Part shown: one piece after another, positions 15,626-23,504 of the stretch | How the letters are laid out: the number at the start of each line of letters is the position of its first letter | Numbering within the stretch: position 1 is the first letter of the stretch | Virus record (IMG/VR): IMGVR_UViG_3300046167_000147 | Span: 1-29,060 of that record | Origin: a virus | Direction: 5' to 3' (one strand) | Length of the DNA stretch: 29,060 nucleotides | Notes under the pieces: generated by a model | Told to the model about the DNA's origin: nothing | The model's input: the letters and a program-made list of their open reading frames with translations, nothing else | Databases searched by the model: none | Made by a program: the position numbers and the translations under genes

Positions 15626-16912
15626 ATGGCAGCAGGATTAGCAGCGTTAGGAACAGCAGGAAAAGTAGCAGGAGCAGTAGGCGCAGTTAAAAGCTTAACT
15701 GGTGGCGGAGGTTCTGCTGCTGGACAAACAACAACTACACAACAAGTAGATCCACAAACACAAGCCATGCAACAAGACCTATACAGAAGGTCGCAACAAA
15801 TTGCTGAGCAACCCTTTGTACCCTATACAGGACCAATGGTTGCTGGTTTTTCTCCAGATCAATTACGACAATTTCAAGCTACTAGAGGTATGTTTGAATC
15901 TGGTATGGGTTATGACCCAACCAAAGCTTTGCAAGGTATGGCGCAAGAACAGTTTAGACCTACGATTCAACCTGTTACTGGTTTTCAAGCACCAACTATA
16001 GAAGCTACTCAAGCTCCAGGCGCAGCACAAATAGGTCCAGTATCTACTCCACAATTCAGAGGTTTATTAAGTCAAGATATAGGAGCATATCAGTCTCCGT
16101 ATCAGCAACAAGTTATAGACTTAGCAATGGGCGACATACAGCGACAAGCTGATATAGCTCGTGGTAGTGCGCAAGACAGAGCAATTAGAGCAGGTGCTTT
16201 TGGCGGTTCAAGATCTGCTATATTAGAATCTGAATCACAAAGACCTTATGCAGAACAAATGGCTAAAACAGCTGCTGGTTTAAGACAGTCTGGTTTTGAA
16301 CAAGCACAAGCAGCAGCGGAACGTGACCTAGCAAGACAACAACAACTAGGCGTATTTGGTGCTGGCCAAGAGCAACAGCGTGCATTACAACAAGCACAAC
16401 TTGGTCAACAAGCTGGTATTTTTGGTGCGGAGTTAGGACAGCAAAGAAATTTACAACAAGCACAAATGCAACAACAAAGACAGATGGGTGGCCTAGATAT
16501 AGCTGGAAGAGCAGCACTAGCTCAGCCATCATTAGAAATGCAGGCAAGAGGACAGCGTGCTGGTTTACTAGGTGGTTTAGCAGGACAACAATTACAAGGT
16601 CTTGGTTTACTAGGCGGTATTGGACAGCAACAACAAGCACTACAACAAAGAGCAATAGAAGCACAAAGAGGTGAATTCCAAAGAGCGTTAGCTTATCCTG
16701 GACAACAACTTGGTTTACTAGCAACTGGTGTAAGTGGTGTACAACCAACAATTACAAAAACTGGTGGATATGACCCCAGTGGATTAGAAAAGTTCCAAGC
16801 TGGTTTAGGTCTTTTAAACACAGCACAGCCGATATTTAGCAATCTGTTTTCTGCATCGCAAACACCACCAGCAGGCTCTACCAATATAAGTTCTTCAAGA
16901 GGATTATTCTAA
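15626..16912 (+). CDS. Gln-rich internal virion / ejection-type protein
   Basis: The 428-residue protein starts with a small hydrophobic Gly/Ala stretch (AAGLAALGTAGKVAGAVGAV). It contains YTGPMVAGFSPDQLRQF and YQSPYQQQVIDLAMGDIQRQ, then RAIRAGAFGGSRSAILESE. A very long Gln/Ala-rich helical region follows. The AFGGSRSA segment recurs in internal proteins of marine short-tailed phages. The C-terminus is SSSRGLF. Such proteins are carried in the capsid and ejected with DNA to cross the envelope. The AGAGGA site at 15614 supports the start. It ends in TAATG with the next gene. Confidence 0.75.
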   Translation: MAAGLAALGTAGKVAGAVGAVKSLTGGGGSAAGQTTTTQQVDPQTQAMQQDLYRRSQQIAEQPFVPYTGPMVAGFSPDQLRQFQATRGMFESGMGYDPTKALQGMAQEQFRPTIQPVTGFQAPTIEATQAPGAAQIGPVSTPQFRGLLSQDIGAYQSPYQQQVIDLAMGDIQRQADIARGSAQDRAIRAGAFGGSRSAILESESQRPYAEQMAKTAAGLRQSGFEQAQAAAERDLARQQQLGVFGAGQEQQRALQQAQLGQQAGIFGAELGQQRNLQQAQMQQQRQMGGLDIAGRAALAQPSLEMQARGQRAGLLGGLAGQQLQGLGLLGGIGQQQQALQQRAIEAQRGEFQRALAYPGQQLGLLATGVSGVQPTITKTGGYDPSGLEKFQAGLGLLNTAQPIFSNLFSASQTPPAGSTNISSSRGLF

Positions 16913-18015
16913 TGGCAATAGGAGATTTTTTAACAGGTATAGGTCAAAGAGTGGGCAGGGGTCTAACAGAAGTTGGAGGCTATGACCCAATGCAAAAAGT
17001 ATCTCTAGAAGAAGCTGCAAGGCGAAGGCAAGCTGGTTTATCTGCTTTAGAAAGAAGTTTAGGCAAATCTTCTGCTATATTATCTGGAGATCCACAAAGA
17101 TTAGCTTTGGCTCAACAAGAAGAACAACAAGCAAAAAAAGGTAGGCTGTTAGAAGAACTTGGTAAAGATCCAAGATATGCTGATATGATCAAGTTATATG
17201 AAGCTGGTTTAGATCCAAGGGCGTTTGCTCCTAAAATATCTAAAAGACCATCTTCATATGAAGAATATGTATTGACGCTGGCACCAGGTGAAAAACCTTC
17301 TGGTGATGGTTATGAAGCATATATGCTAAACAAACAAAAAGCTGGAGGAACTGTTGTTCAATTAGGAAAAGAAGAAGAAGAATATGTAAAATCTCTAGCT
17401 AAACTTGGAGAAAAAGATATTACAGAGTCTAGAAAAATTGCAACAACAAACAGAGAGCTGATACCAAGACTGCAAACAGCGCAAATATTATTACAAAATC
17501 CAGACTTTGTAACAGGTCCATTAACAGAAAAGTTTTTACCTTTAAAGAAACTTTACAATGATTTGACAGGTCAAGACCGAACAGAAGTAAGTGGACAAGA
17601 GCTATTTCAAGCTTTAGCCAACTATACAGTACCAAGAATGAGGCCTCCTGGATCTGGTGCAACTTCAGACTTTGAAGCTAATTTATTTTCAACAGCAACT
17701 ATAGGATTAGGTAAATCAAAAGAATCTAACGAATTGTTGGTTGCAACCATGATTCAGCAGGCACAAAGAGAACAAAAATTATTAAAAGAAAAAGAAAAAT
17801 ATTTTTTGAAAAACAAAGGAAACACGGTTGGCTTTGAGCAATATCTAGAAGAAAATAATTTAGTACCACCCTTGTACCAACAGATTAATTTACAAAGCCA
17901 AGACATTGGTGAATTTTATGACAAAGGATTAATTAAAAATGGTGAAGCTTATATTGATATGACAGATCCAAATTTTCCAAAACTAACAGTCTTTAGAATA
18001 GCGGACTTTGATTAA
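16912..18015 (+). CDS. Internal virion protein, middle of the ejection gene trio
   Basis: The 367-residue protein starts MAIGDFLTGIGQRVGRGLTEVGGYDPM. It has charged helices with ARRRQAGLSALERSLGKSS and a later segment FQALANYTVPRMRPPGSGAT plus SDFEANLFSTATIGLGKS. The MRPPGSGATSDFE motif is familiar from internal virion proteins of podoviruses. It is coupled on both sides by TAATG overlaps. No catalytic motif was seen. A role in DNA ejection is inferred. Confidence 0.72.
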   Translation: MAIGDFLTGIGQRVGRGLTEVGGYDPMQKVSLEEAARRRQAGLSALERSLGKSSAILSGDPQRLALAQQEEQQAKKGRLLEELGKDPRYADMIKLYEAGLDPRAFAPKISKRPSSYEEYVLTLAPGEKPSGDGYEAYMLNKQKAGGTVVQLGKEEEEYVKSLAKLGEKDITESRKIATTNRELIPRLQTAQILLQNPDFVTGPLTEKFLPLKKLYNDLTGQDRTEVSGQELFQALANYTVPRMRPPGSGATSDFEANLFSTATIGLGKSKESNELLVATMIQQAQREQKLLKEKEKYFLKNKGNTVGFEQYLEENNLVPPLYQQINLQSQDIGEFYDKGLIKNGEAYIDMTDPNFPKLTVFRIADFD

Positions 18016-19523
18016 TGGCAAACTATAAAGGAAAAAAATATACACCAAATAAATCTGTTGTAGATAGATCTAAAATAGGTGGATTCAAAGACATTGTAAG
18101 ATCTGCACTGGGACAAGGTCTAGCTTTTGGTTTTGGTGATGAGGTTGAAGCTTTTACAAGATCGTTAGCCAGCGATAAAGATTACGATGATATAGTTGAA
18201 GAAATCCGTGCAGAAATTGAATTATTTAAAAAAGAAAAACCAGCTTTAGCTTATGGCTCTGAAATAGCTGGCGGTGTTCTTACTGGTGGTTTAGGAGTTG
18301 GAAGAACAGCATTAGGAACAGCAGGAAGAAGTGCTTTAACTGGCGGAGCTTATGGAGTAGGAATGGCAGAAGGTCCAGTTGAAGAAAGGCTAAAATCAGG
18401 TGCAGTAAGTGCAGGTTTATCTGGTATAGCTGGTCCTGTTTTACAAAAAGTATTACCAACAAAAACTCCACAAGCAAAACAATTAATGGATGAAGGTGTT
18501 GAGCTTACTCCAGGTCAGGCTATGGGCGGAGCAGAAGGTAGTGTAATAGGAAAAGGTATTCAAAGATTAGAGGAAACAGCTACATCTATACCAATGTTAG
18601 GAACTGGTGAGGCATTACAAAAATCAAAAGAAACTTTTAACATGGCTGTCTATAATAGAGCGTTAGATAAAATTGGTTATCAAATGCCTAAAAATATAAA
18701 CATAGATGACGCACCAAAAGTTTTTCAAAAAACCATATTGGATAGATTGAATCAAACAGTTTCTACTCTAAAGGTCAAAAATATTCCAGAGTTACAACAA
18801 AATATCTTTAATGTTTTAATAGACAGTCCATTATCAACAGCAGAAAAAAAGACTATAAACAACAAACTAAACAAAATGATTTTTGAAAAAAGCAAAAGAA
18901 AAACCGTTAGTGGTCAACTAGCTGGCAAAGATCTACAAAAAGCAGATTCATATTTAAACAAACAAGCCAGGAATTATTCTACAAGCACGGATGCGGCACA
19001 AAGAGAAATAGGTGATGTATATTCTGATATCTATAGTGTTTTCTCAGACCATTTAATAAAAAATAATCCGCAATCAATAGTAAAGAATTATAAAAATGCA
19101 AAAAATGCTTATGCTGATTTATTAACAATATCAAAAGCTGGCACGGTAGCAGCTGGAGATTCTGTATTTACACCAAAACAATTGTTAAGACAGTCCAGAG
19201 CATTAGACCCAACATCTGCAAAAAGAAAAAGCTTTACTGGTGAAGGAAGATTACAAGATATTGGAAGGCTTGGCGAAGATGTTCTTGGTAGAGAGATACC
19301 AGAATCAGGAACAATACCTAGGTTTTTAACATCTTCAGCCGCACTTGGTGGTCTTGGTGCTGTAGATCCTTTATCTGCTGGCATTTCAGCTCTAACTCTT
19401 GGTAGTTACCAAAGTCCTTTATCGCAAAGATTGTTATTAGAATCATTAAGCACAGGATCACAAGCGGCACAAAGAGCAGCTCCCCTAGCAACTACTGAAT
19501 TTTTGAATCCCTTAACGCAATAA
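18015..19523 (+). CDS. Internal virion protein with Gly/Ala-rich membrane-like region
   Basis: The 502-residue protein has KIGGFKDIVRSALGQGLAFG and GFGDEVEAFTRS near the N-terminus. Glycine-zipper-like segments follow at about residues 80-155 (SEIAGGVLTGGLGVGRTALG, GAVSAGLSGIAGPVLQ) that could insert into membrane. A long helical remainder ends in TTEFLNPLTQ. The ALGQGLAFGFGDE motif recurs in large internal proteins of pelagiphage-like podoviruses, some of which carry lytic domains. None is recognisable here. It closes the structural operon and is coupled to the gene before it. Confidence 0.75.
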   Translation: MANYKGKKYTPNKSVVDRSKIGGFKDIVRSALGQGLAFGFGDEVEAFTRSLASDKDYDDIVEEIRAEIELFKKEKPALAYGSEIAGGVLTGGLGVGRTALGTAGRSALTGGAYGVGMAEGPVEERLKSGAVSAGLSGIAGPVLQKVLPTKTPQAKQLMDEGVELTPGQAMGGAEGSVIGKGIQRLEETATSIPMLGTGEALQKSKETFNMAVYNRALDKIGYQMPKNINIDDAPKVFQKTILDRLNQTVSTLKVKNIPELQQNIFNVLIDSPLSTAEKKTINNKLNKMIFEKSKRKTVSGQLAGKDLQKADSYLNKQARNYSTSTDAAQREIGDVYSDIYSVFSDHLIKNNPQSIVKNYKNAKNAYADLLTISKAGTVAAGDSVFTPKQLLRQSRALDPTSAKRKSFTGEGRLQDIGRLGEDVLGREIPESGTIPRFLTSSAALGGLGAVDPLSAGISALTLGSYQSPLSQRLLLESLSTGSQAAQRAAPLATTEFLNPLTQ

Positions 19524-19527
19524 ACCC

Positions 19528-19941
19528 ATGCCACGCCAATCTGAAAGAGTTGGCCGATCTGGAGAATACTTAGTAGCCTCGTTGCTTTCTTTATACGCTG
19601 ATACTGTAATGATAGTTCCACACAGCGCGGAGGCAGACATCATCTTTGACGTTGACCATACGCTATACAAGTGCCAGGTTAAAACACAATCTAAAATACA
19701 AACACATAGAGTGTCATGGCAGTTTGATTTTAGGCGTGGTGCATTTACCAAAGACAGATACTACGAGGACGAAGCATTAGATGTTTATGCTTTGGTTGCT
19801 TTAAATCCGCAGAAGGTTTTGTTTACTTTTCCAAACGGCAAGAAGCAGATGACTATTACAGACGAAAAGTTACAGGCGATGGACTCGCTGAAAAATACCG
19901 AAGATCTATTTAAAGAGCTTCGATGTCGACAGACACCTTAG
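19528..19941 (+). CDS. PD-(D/E)XK-like nuclease (group I intron endonuclease-like)
   Basis: The 137-residue protein contains VGRSGEYLVASLLSLYADTV with a conserved Glu, then SAEADIIFDVDHTLYKCQVK followed by TQSK. The order Glu, Asp (AD-I-I), then Q-V-K matches the PDDEXK_5-type core, where Gln can replace the acidic residue before the catalytic Lys. A C-terminal region with KDRYYEDEALDVYALVALN fits the same fold. It may resolve DNA junctions or act as a homing-type nuclease; it may also aid packaging. Its last 32 bases overlap the opposing gene. The family call is by motif only. Confidence 0.75.
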   Translation: MPRQSERVGRSGEYLVASLLSLYADTVMIVPHSAEADIIFDVDHTLYKCQVKTQSKIQTHRVSWQFDFRRGAFTKDRYYEDEALDVYALVALNPQKVLFTFPNGKKQMTITDEKLQAMDSLKNTEDLFKELRCRQTP

Positions 19942-20125
19942 GATTATCGTAATGTTTCACAGAGTTCATACCTAAAGATATTAGATACTCAACCACTTTA
20001 GCTGGTTCTTTCTGTTCACTTTTACAAAAGTCCTTAAACTTTTTAGCAAGATGCTTGTTTATATATACAGGTTTCCTACCATTTCTTTCTTTTAAGATAC
20101 GATCATCAAACTCATATAGATTCAT
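19910..20125 (-). CDS. Small RHH-like DNA-binding candidate
   Basis: The 71-residue protein starts MNLYEFDDRILKERNGRKPV. A short strand (KPVYIN) is followed by two helices (KHLAKKFKDFCKSE and KEPAKVVEYLISLGM), the order of a ribbon-helix-helix fold. A good GAGG site sits before ATG. It is the second gene of a two-gene minus-strand unit after DUF3310, and its end overlaps the nuclease gene on the other strand. It may be a repressor. The fold call is moderate and the target is unknown. Confidence 0.7.
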   Translation of the reverse strand: MNLYEFDDRILKERNGRKPVYINKHLAKKFKDFCKSEQKEPAKVVEYLISLGMNSVKHYDNPKVSVDIEAL

Positions 20126-20132
20126 AGTTACC

Positions 20133-20468
20133 TCATTTATCTAGCGAGAACTCTACAGAATATCTACCAATGTCAACACCTTTGGCATCAACGCCATGTA
20201 CCATCTGCAACTCTAAATCTATAAAGTGTTTCGCTTTTAACAAGTCGGTTACTCTATCAGACTTCTCGCCTTTGCTTCTGGTTATATACTTTAAACAACT
20301 ACCTAGATTATAAGATAGTTTGTTTGCATATATATAGTCTATAGGTTGTATCTTGGATTGCTTGTAATGCGTTCCAGCTACTTGGTTGTTGGTAGCAAGC
20401 TTGTCTATAGCCTGATCCCATTCCTCTTCTGTTCCCATATTCGTATGTGCATATATTGTTTTATTCAT
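20133..20468 (-). CDS. DUF3310 protein
   Basis: The 111-residue protein carries the hallmark segment GTHYKQSKIQPIDYIYANKL followed by NLGSCLKYITRSKGEK and DLLKAKHFIDLEL, which is the DUF3310 family. Family members are small phage proteins, some labelled nucleotide kinase-like, with no settled function. The start at 20468 has a GGAGAA site six bases upstream. The gene faces away from the replication operon, with which it shares the intergenic region 20469-20573. Confidence 0.88.
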   Translation of the reverse strand: MNKTIYAHTNMGTEEEWDQAIDKLATNNQVAGTHYKQSKIQPIDYIYANKLSYNLGSCLKYITRSKGEKSDRVTDLLKAKHFIDLELQMVHGVDAKGVDIGRYSVEFSLDK

Positions 20469-20514
20469 AAAAATTCTCCACTTTTTTTATTAGTTTATTT
20501 TTTTATTGTTAATA

Positions 20515-20543
20515 CTTACAATTTAGTATTATTGTGCTATCAT
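20515..20543 (+). promoter_or_regulatory. Candidate promoter of the replication operon
   Basis: CTTACA (20515-20520) and TATCAT (20538-20543) are 17 bases apart, and TGC before TATCAT makes an extended -10. The start would be near 20550, followed by an AAAGGG site and ATG 20574. The weaker pair TTGTTA/TATTAT at 20506/20527 is an alternative. The other bases of the 105-base gap between divergent genes are A/T-rich and may serve the opposite promoter. Confidence 0.5.
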
Positions 20544-20573
20544 ACAACAAATTCACACTAAAGGGAAAAAATT

Positions 20574-20789
20574 ATGGATATATTAGATAAGAATTTTGAC
20601 ATACTAAATACTATAGAAGTTGAAGAATTAGCAAAGCGCTGGGGTGTTAGCAAAAAAACAATTGACAATAGAAGGTATAGGAATCAAGGACCAAATTATT
20701 TCAAGATTGGTGGCAAGATTTTATACGATTTAGAAGATGTGCAAAGAATGGAAAACGATTCTTATATATCTGTACATGGCCCACGCTAA
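20574..20789 (+). CDS. Excisionase-like HTH protein (HTH_17 type)
   Basis: The 71-residue protein has an HTH near residues 15-45: IEVEELAKRWGVSKKTIDNR followed by RYRNQGPNYFKIGGKILY. The motif plus the short beta wing and DLEDVQRM end match the MerR-like HTH_17 family used by excisionases and small phage regulators. It is the first gene of the replication operon, right after the promoter candidate, so it is more likely a regulator than an excisionase. No integrase is seen. Its end overlaps the next gene by 14 bases. Confidence 0.8.
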   Translation: MDILDKNFDILNTIEVEELAKRWGVSKKTIDNRRYRNQGPNYFKIGGKILYDLEDVQRMENDSYISVHGPR

Positions 20790-21510
20790 ACTAAGTCCTT
20801 CAGCAGCGAAGATATGGATGGCTTGTCCAGGTATGCCGCAACTCTTAGCTTCTATGCAAGTAGAATACAAGGTTGGAATACCAGCAGCGACAGGTACATT
20901 GATTCACGAAATGGTAGAGACACTGTTAAAAGGAAGGCTAAACAACCTAACACTAGAAGAATACTATCTTGGTACAACACACCATGTAGAGGACTTTGAT
21001 ATCACAGTTGACCAAGAGATGATTGATTGTGCTAATACCTATGTAGATTACATAGACCAAAGAATGATGGACTTAGATGTAGCAAGACCATTGATTGAAG
21101 AAAAAGTTAATATGCCAGAAATACATACAGACCTATGGGGAACAGCAGATGCGATTCTCATTGGTAAAGATATGATAGAAGTAATAGATCTTAAAACTGG
21201 TAAGTGGGCAGTAGAAGCTGACAACCCACAAATGCGTATCTATGCACTTGGTGCTTTATCCAGATACGGAGATGACTGCACAGTTCAGTTCACAATAGTA
21301 CAACCTAGAGGCTGGCACAAAGACGGCCCTATCAGATCATATTCCATATCAGCCATTAACTTGGTTGAATGGGCCTATGAAACTTTGAAGCCAGCTGCTG
21401 AAGCTTGCTACGAAGAAATACCCACATACAACTATAGCAAAGACGGATGCCGTTGGTGTAATGCTAAAGCTGAATGTGATACTTATAAACTTAACCAAAA
21501 GGGAGAATAA
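20776..21510 (+). CDS. RecB/Cas4-like PD-(D/E)XK nuclease with probable Fe-S cysteines (DUF2800-like)
   Basis: ATG 20776 gives a 244-residue protein (MAHAKLSPSAAKIWMACPG). The order of motifs is standard: GTLIHEMVE (His of motif I), DLWGTADAILIG (Asp), then MIEVIDLKTGK (Asp and Lys of the core) and QMRIYALGA. One N-terminal Cys (ACPG) and three C-terminal Cys (CRWCNAKAEC) form the four-cysteine set of Cas4- and AddB-like Fe-S nucleases. It is likely a 5'-3' exonuclease working with the Sak4-like ATPase and SSB in recombination or replication. Upstream extension to 20737 is only open frame. Confidence 0.88.
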   Translation: MAHAKLSPSAAKIWMACPGMPQLLASMQVEYKVGIPAATGTLIHEMVETLLKGRLNNLTLEEYYLGTTHHVEDFDITVDQEMIDCANTYVDYIDQRMMDLDVARPLIEEKVNMPEIHTDLWGTADAILIGKDMIEVIDLKTGKWAVEADNPQMRIYALGALSRYGDDCTVQFTIVQPRGWHKDGPIRSYSISAINLVEWAYETLKPAAEACYEEIPTYNYSKDGCRWCNAKAECDTYKLNQKGE

Positions 21511-21511
21511 T

Positions 21512-21760
21512 ATGGCAGATCAAGAGCCAATAACATTTAGCATTACAGAAGATGATGTTACTAAAGACTATAACCTAGATGACTTATCAGAAGATGGTCA
21601 GACTGTTTATAGAAAACTAAACCTGTTACAAGCGCAGAAGAATGAACTTGTAGCTAACGCAAACTTTGAAGCAGAGAAGAATGATATCTTACAAGCGCAT
21701 TATCTAAATGAGCTTAAAGGTCATCTGCCAGAAGATAAACCTAAGATTGAGGTGCAATAA
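21512..21760 (+). CDS. Small acidic protein, DUF6447-like
   Basis: ATG 21512 follows GGGAG and gives 82 residues: MADQEPITFSITEDDVTKDY, then NLDDLSEDGQTVYRKLNLLQ and a coiled coil. The order strand, hairpin (DDLS), then long helix with NLLQAQKNELVA resembles small phage proteins of the DUF6447 kind. The function is unknown. It sits between two recombination genes and overlaps the next start by one base (TAATG). Confidence 0.68.
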   Translation: MADQEPITFSITEDDVTKDYNLDDLSEDGQTVYRKLNLLQAQKNELVANANFEAEKNDILQAHYLNELKGHLPEDKPKIEVQ

Positions 21761-22488
21761 TGTCCTTAGCTAATATTAGACAGAAGGCAAAACTAAAGCC
21801 ACCCATCATAGTTCTTTATGGTCCTGGTGGTATTGGTAAAACATCTTTTGGTGCAACTATGAACAAACCAATCATAGTACAAGCAGAAGATGGTATCGGT
21901 AAGATTGAGTGTCCTCACTTTCCTGTAGCTAAAACTTATGTTGAACTACAAGATAATTTAAAGTCATTGATCGAAGAGGATAGCGAATTTAAAACTGTCA
22001 TAGTAGATAGTTTGGATTGGTTAGAGACTTTAATGCACGACTATGTGTGTGAGAAGAATGGATGGCCAGATATATCTTCTCCTGCTTATGGTAAAGGCTA
22101 TGCCGCTTGCCTAGAGGTATGGAAAGAGTATCTTGCTTTACTTAACCAGTTGCGAGACAAAGGCTTTACTGTCTTACAGATTGCACATAATGAAGTAAGA
22201 AGATACGAAGATCCATCTAGCGAACCACATGACAGACACCAAATTAAGTTGCATAGAAAAGCAGCTGACTTGGTTATAGAGCATAGTGACGCTGTATTCT
22301 TTGCTAATTACAAGATTGGAACTATCCAAGTAAAAGGTAAAGGCGGTGGTATGACTACTAAACTTAAGCAAGGAGATAGAACTATCTTTACGCAAGAGAC
22401 ACCTGGCTTCCAAGCTAAAAATCGTTTTGGTCTGGATAATGAGATGCCGTTTGAATGGCAGGCTATTAGAGAGCAGATGTTGAAATGA
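21760..22488 (+). CDS. Sak4-like RecA-fold ATPase (AAA_24 type)
   Basis: The 242-residue protein has Walker A GPGGIGKTS at about residues 22-30 and Walker B TVIVDSLDWLE at about 79-89. LQIAHNEVRRYEDP follows, as in phage nucleotide-binding AAA_24 proteins. These are the Sak4 type of single-strand annealing or RecA-like recombinases. Partners in the same operon are the exonuclease before it and the SSB-like gene after it, an arrangement common for Sak4. The ATGA overlap couples it to the next small gene. Confidence 0.87.
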   Translation: MSLANIRQKAKLKPPIIVLYGPGGIGKTSFGATMNKPIIVQAEDGIGKIECPHFPVAKTYVELQDNLKSLIEEDSEFKTVIVDSLDWLETLMHDYVCEKNGWPDISSPAYGKGYAACLEVWKEYLALLNQLRDKGFTVLQIAHNEVRRYEDPSSEPHDRHQIKLHRKAADLVIEHSDAVFFANYKIGTIQVKGKGGGMTTKLKQGDRTIFTQETPGFQAKNRFGLDNEMPFEWQAIREQMLK

Positions 22489-22610
22489 GTGAAGTAGCTG
22501 AAGTAAACGAACACTTTTGTGATGATAAGCCACAGTATGAGCAAGGACATTGTAATTACTGTGGTGCAAAAGAAGATGAGTGTTCAGAATATAAATGTTG
22601 GATTAAATAA
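22485..22610 (+). CDS. 41-aa cysteine-rich peptide
   Basis: The ORF begins at the ATGA overlap with the ATPase gene and ends at 22610. The peptide has five cysteines, including HCNYCGAKEDECSEYKCWIK, so it likely folds around a zinc ion (C-x2-C plus C-x4-C). The coupling and the cysteine pattern support a real gene although it is short. The function is unknown; an accessory DNA-binding or anti-defence role is possible. Confidence 0.7.
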   Translation: MSEVAEVNEHFCDDKPQYEQGHCNYCGAKEDECSEYKCWIK

Positions 22611-22624
22611 AAAAGGAGAAAGAA

Positions 22625-23122
22625 ATGGATTTAACAAATTTTAATGTAGATGCGTCAAGCGAAGGCAAGACAGCAGTAGAGCCAGGTAGACACGTTCTGC
22701 ATTGGCAGGGCGAGGAAGAGGCGTTAGTAGAAGGTAGAAATGGCTGGCGCGGGTGCAAGATGTATTTTGAGATTGATGGTACGAGCATCAGACTTAATCA
22801 TACTTTTACTGTTGGTCACGACAACCCTAAATATGTAGATAGTGGTATCAAGTCAATGATACTCATGGGTCAAGCAATGGGTATACAAGAGCCACCAAAA
22901 GATACTTCATCAGCCTTTATGGGTAAGAGTGTATCTGCTGAACTAATCAAAGATGACAATGGTTATCTTAAGATTAACGAGGACTGGGGTAAGACTTGGC
23001 AATCTACTAATCAAAAAGCTAAGCCAGTTGTAGAAGATGACAATATCAAAGCTGGTCCTAGTGAAGCAGACTTAGATGCAATGGGTTCTACTGTGGCGAG
23101 TGAGGATGACGCACCATTTTAA
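22625..23122 (+). CDS. SSB-like protein (DUF669-like) with acidic tail
   Basis: The 165-residue protein has a beta-rich first part (AVEPGRHVLHWQGEEEALVE, then WRGCKMYFEIDGTSIRLNHT) and an acidic tail ending SEDDAPF. The terminal D-D-x-P-F matches the tip of single-stranded DNA-binding proteins that recruits partners. The middle segment resembles DUF669 proteins found in Sak4 operons. A strong AAGGAGA precedes ATG. It likely covers ssDNA in replication and recombination. No sequence identity to bacterial SSB was claimed. Confidence 0.82.
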   Translation: MDLTNFNVDASSEGKTAVEPGRHVLHWQGEEEALVEGRNGWRGCKMYFEIDGTSIRLNHTFTVGHDNPKYVDSGIKSMILMGQAMGIQEPPKDTSSAFMGKSVSAELIKDDNGYLKINEDWGKTWQSTNQKAKPVVEDDNIKAGPSEADLDAMGSTVASEDDAPF

Positions 23123-23504
23123 CCCTAAGAACAGGCCAACGCTGTGTGCTTATTGTAAGCGCCCAGCAGGCCCATTTCTAAAAGAAGATGGAGAACACTG
23201 GCTTGGAGCGTGCTGTATGGCTCATTTAAAAAAGATTGGAGAGGGAGAAAGACTACCCAATAAAGCACAATTAAATGATTTAGGGATAGAGTATTCCATA
23301 GCACAAACCAAAGATTTATATACAAAACTAGCGACAGAAGAAGATCAGAAACCATTACATAAATGGGAAAGGGATAAACGAAAAAGGATCTTCACGAATA
23401 TAGTTAGGGAATATCTTAACTGGGCAAACGTGCAAGCCGAGTTAGATGACGAGAGAGCTGCAAATGGATTTAACAAAGTACCTAAAAAAGGACATACTCT
23501 ATAA
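23106..23504 (+). CDS. Small zinc-ribbon protein
   Basis: ATG 23106 gives 132 residues: MTHHFNPKNRPTLCAYCKRP, then GEHWLGACCMAHLKKIGEGE. The first 60 residues have a Cys pattern C-x2-C...C-C-x2-H that could bind zinc. The rest is helical and charged. It overlaps the SSB-like gene by 17 bases, and the primase gene starts 41 bases before its end. The tight nesting suggests shared regulation with replication. It may help the primase, whose usual N-terminal zinc domain is not obvious. That link is inference. Confidence 0.68.
   Translation: MTHHFNPKNRPTLCAYCKRPAGPFLKEDGEHWLGACCMAHLKKIGEGERLPNKAQLNDLGIEYSIAQTKDLYTKLATEEDQKPLHKWERDKRKRIFTNIVREYLNWANVQAELDDERAANGFNKVPKKGHTL

Noticed and set aside
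16263-16751. 162-codon minus-strand frame rich in Leu and Val
   Set aside because: It is the antisense of the Gln/Ala-rich helical region (CAA/GCA codons read backwards), a common artefact.
20574-20789. Excisionase and thus a temperate life style
   Set aside because: The HTH_17 fold is also used by plain regulators, and no integrase, attachment site or repressor pair is visible.
22174-22569. 131-codon minus-strand frame
   Set aside because: It is opposite the Sak4-like ATPase and the coupled cysteine-rich gene and has no supporting start signals.
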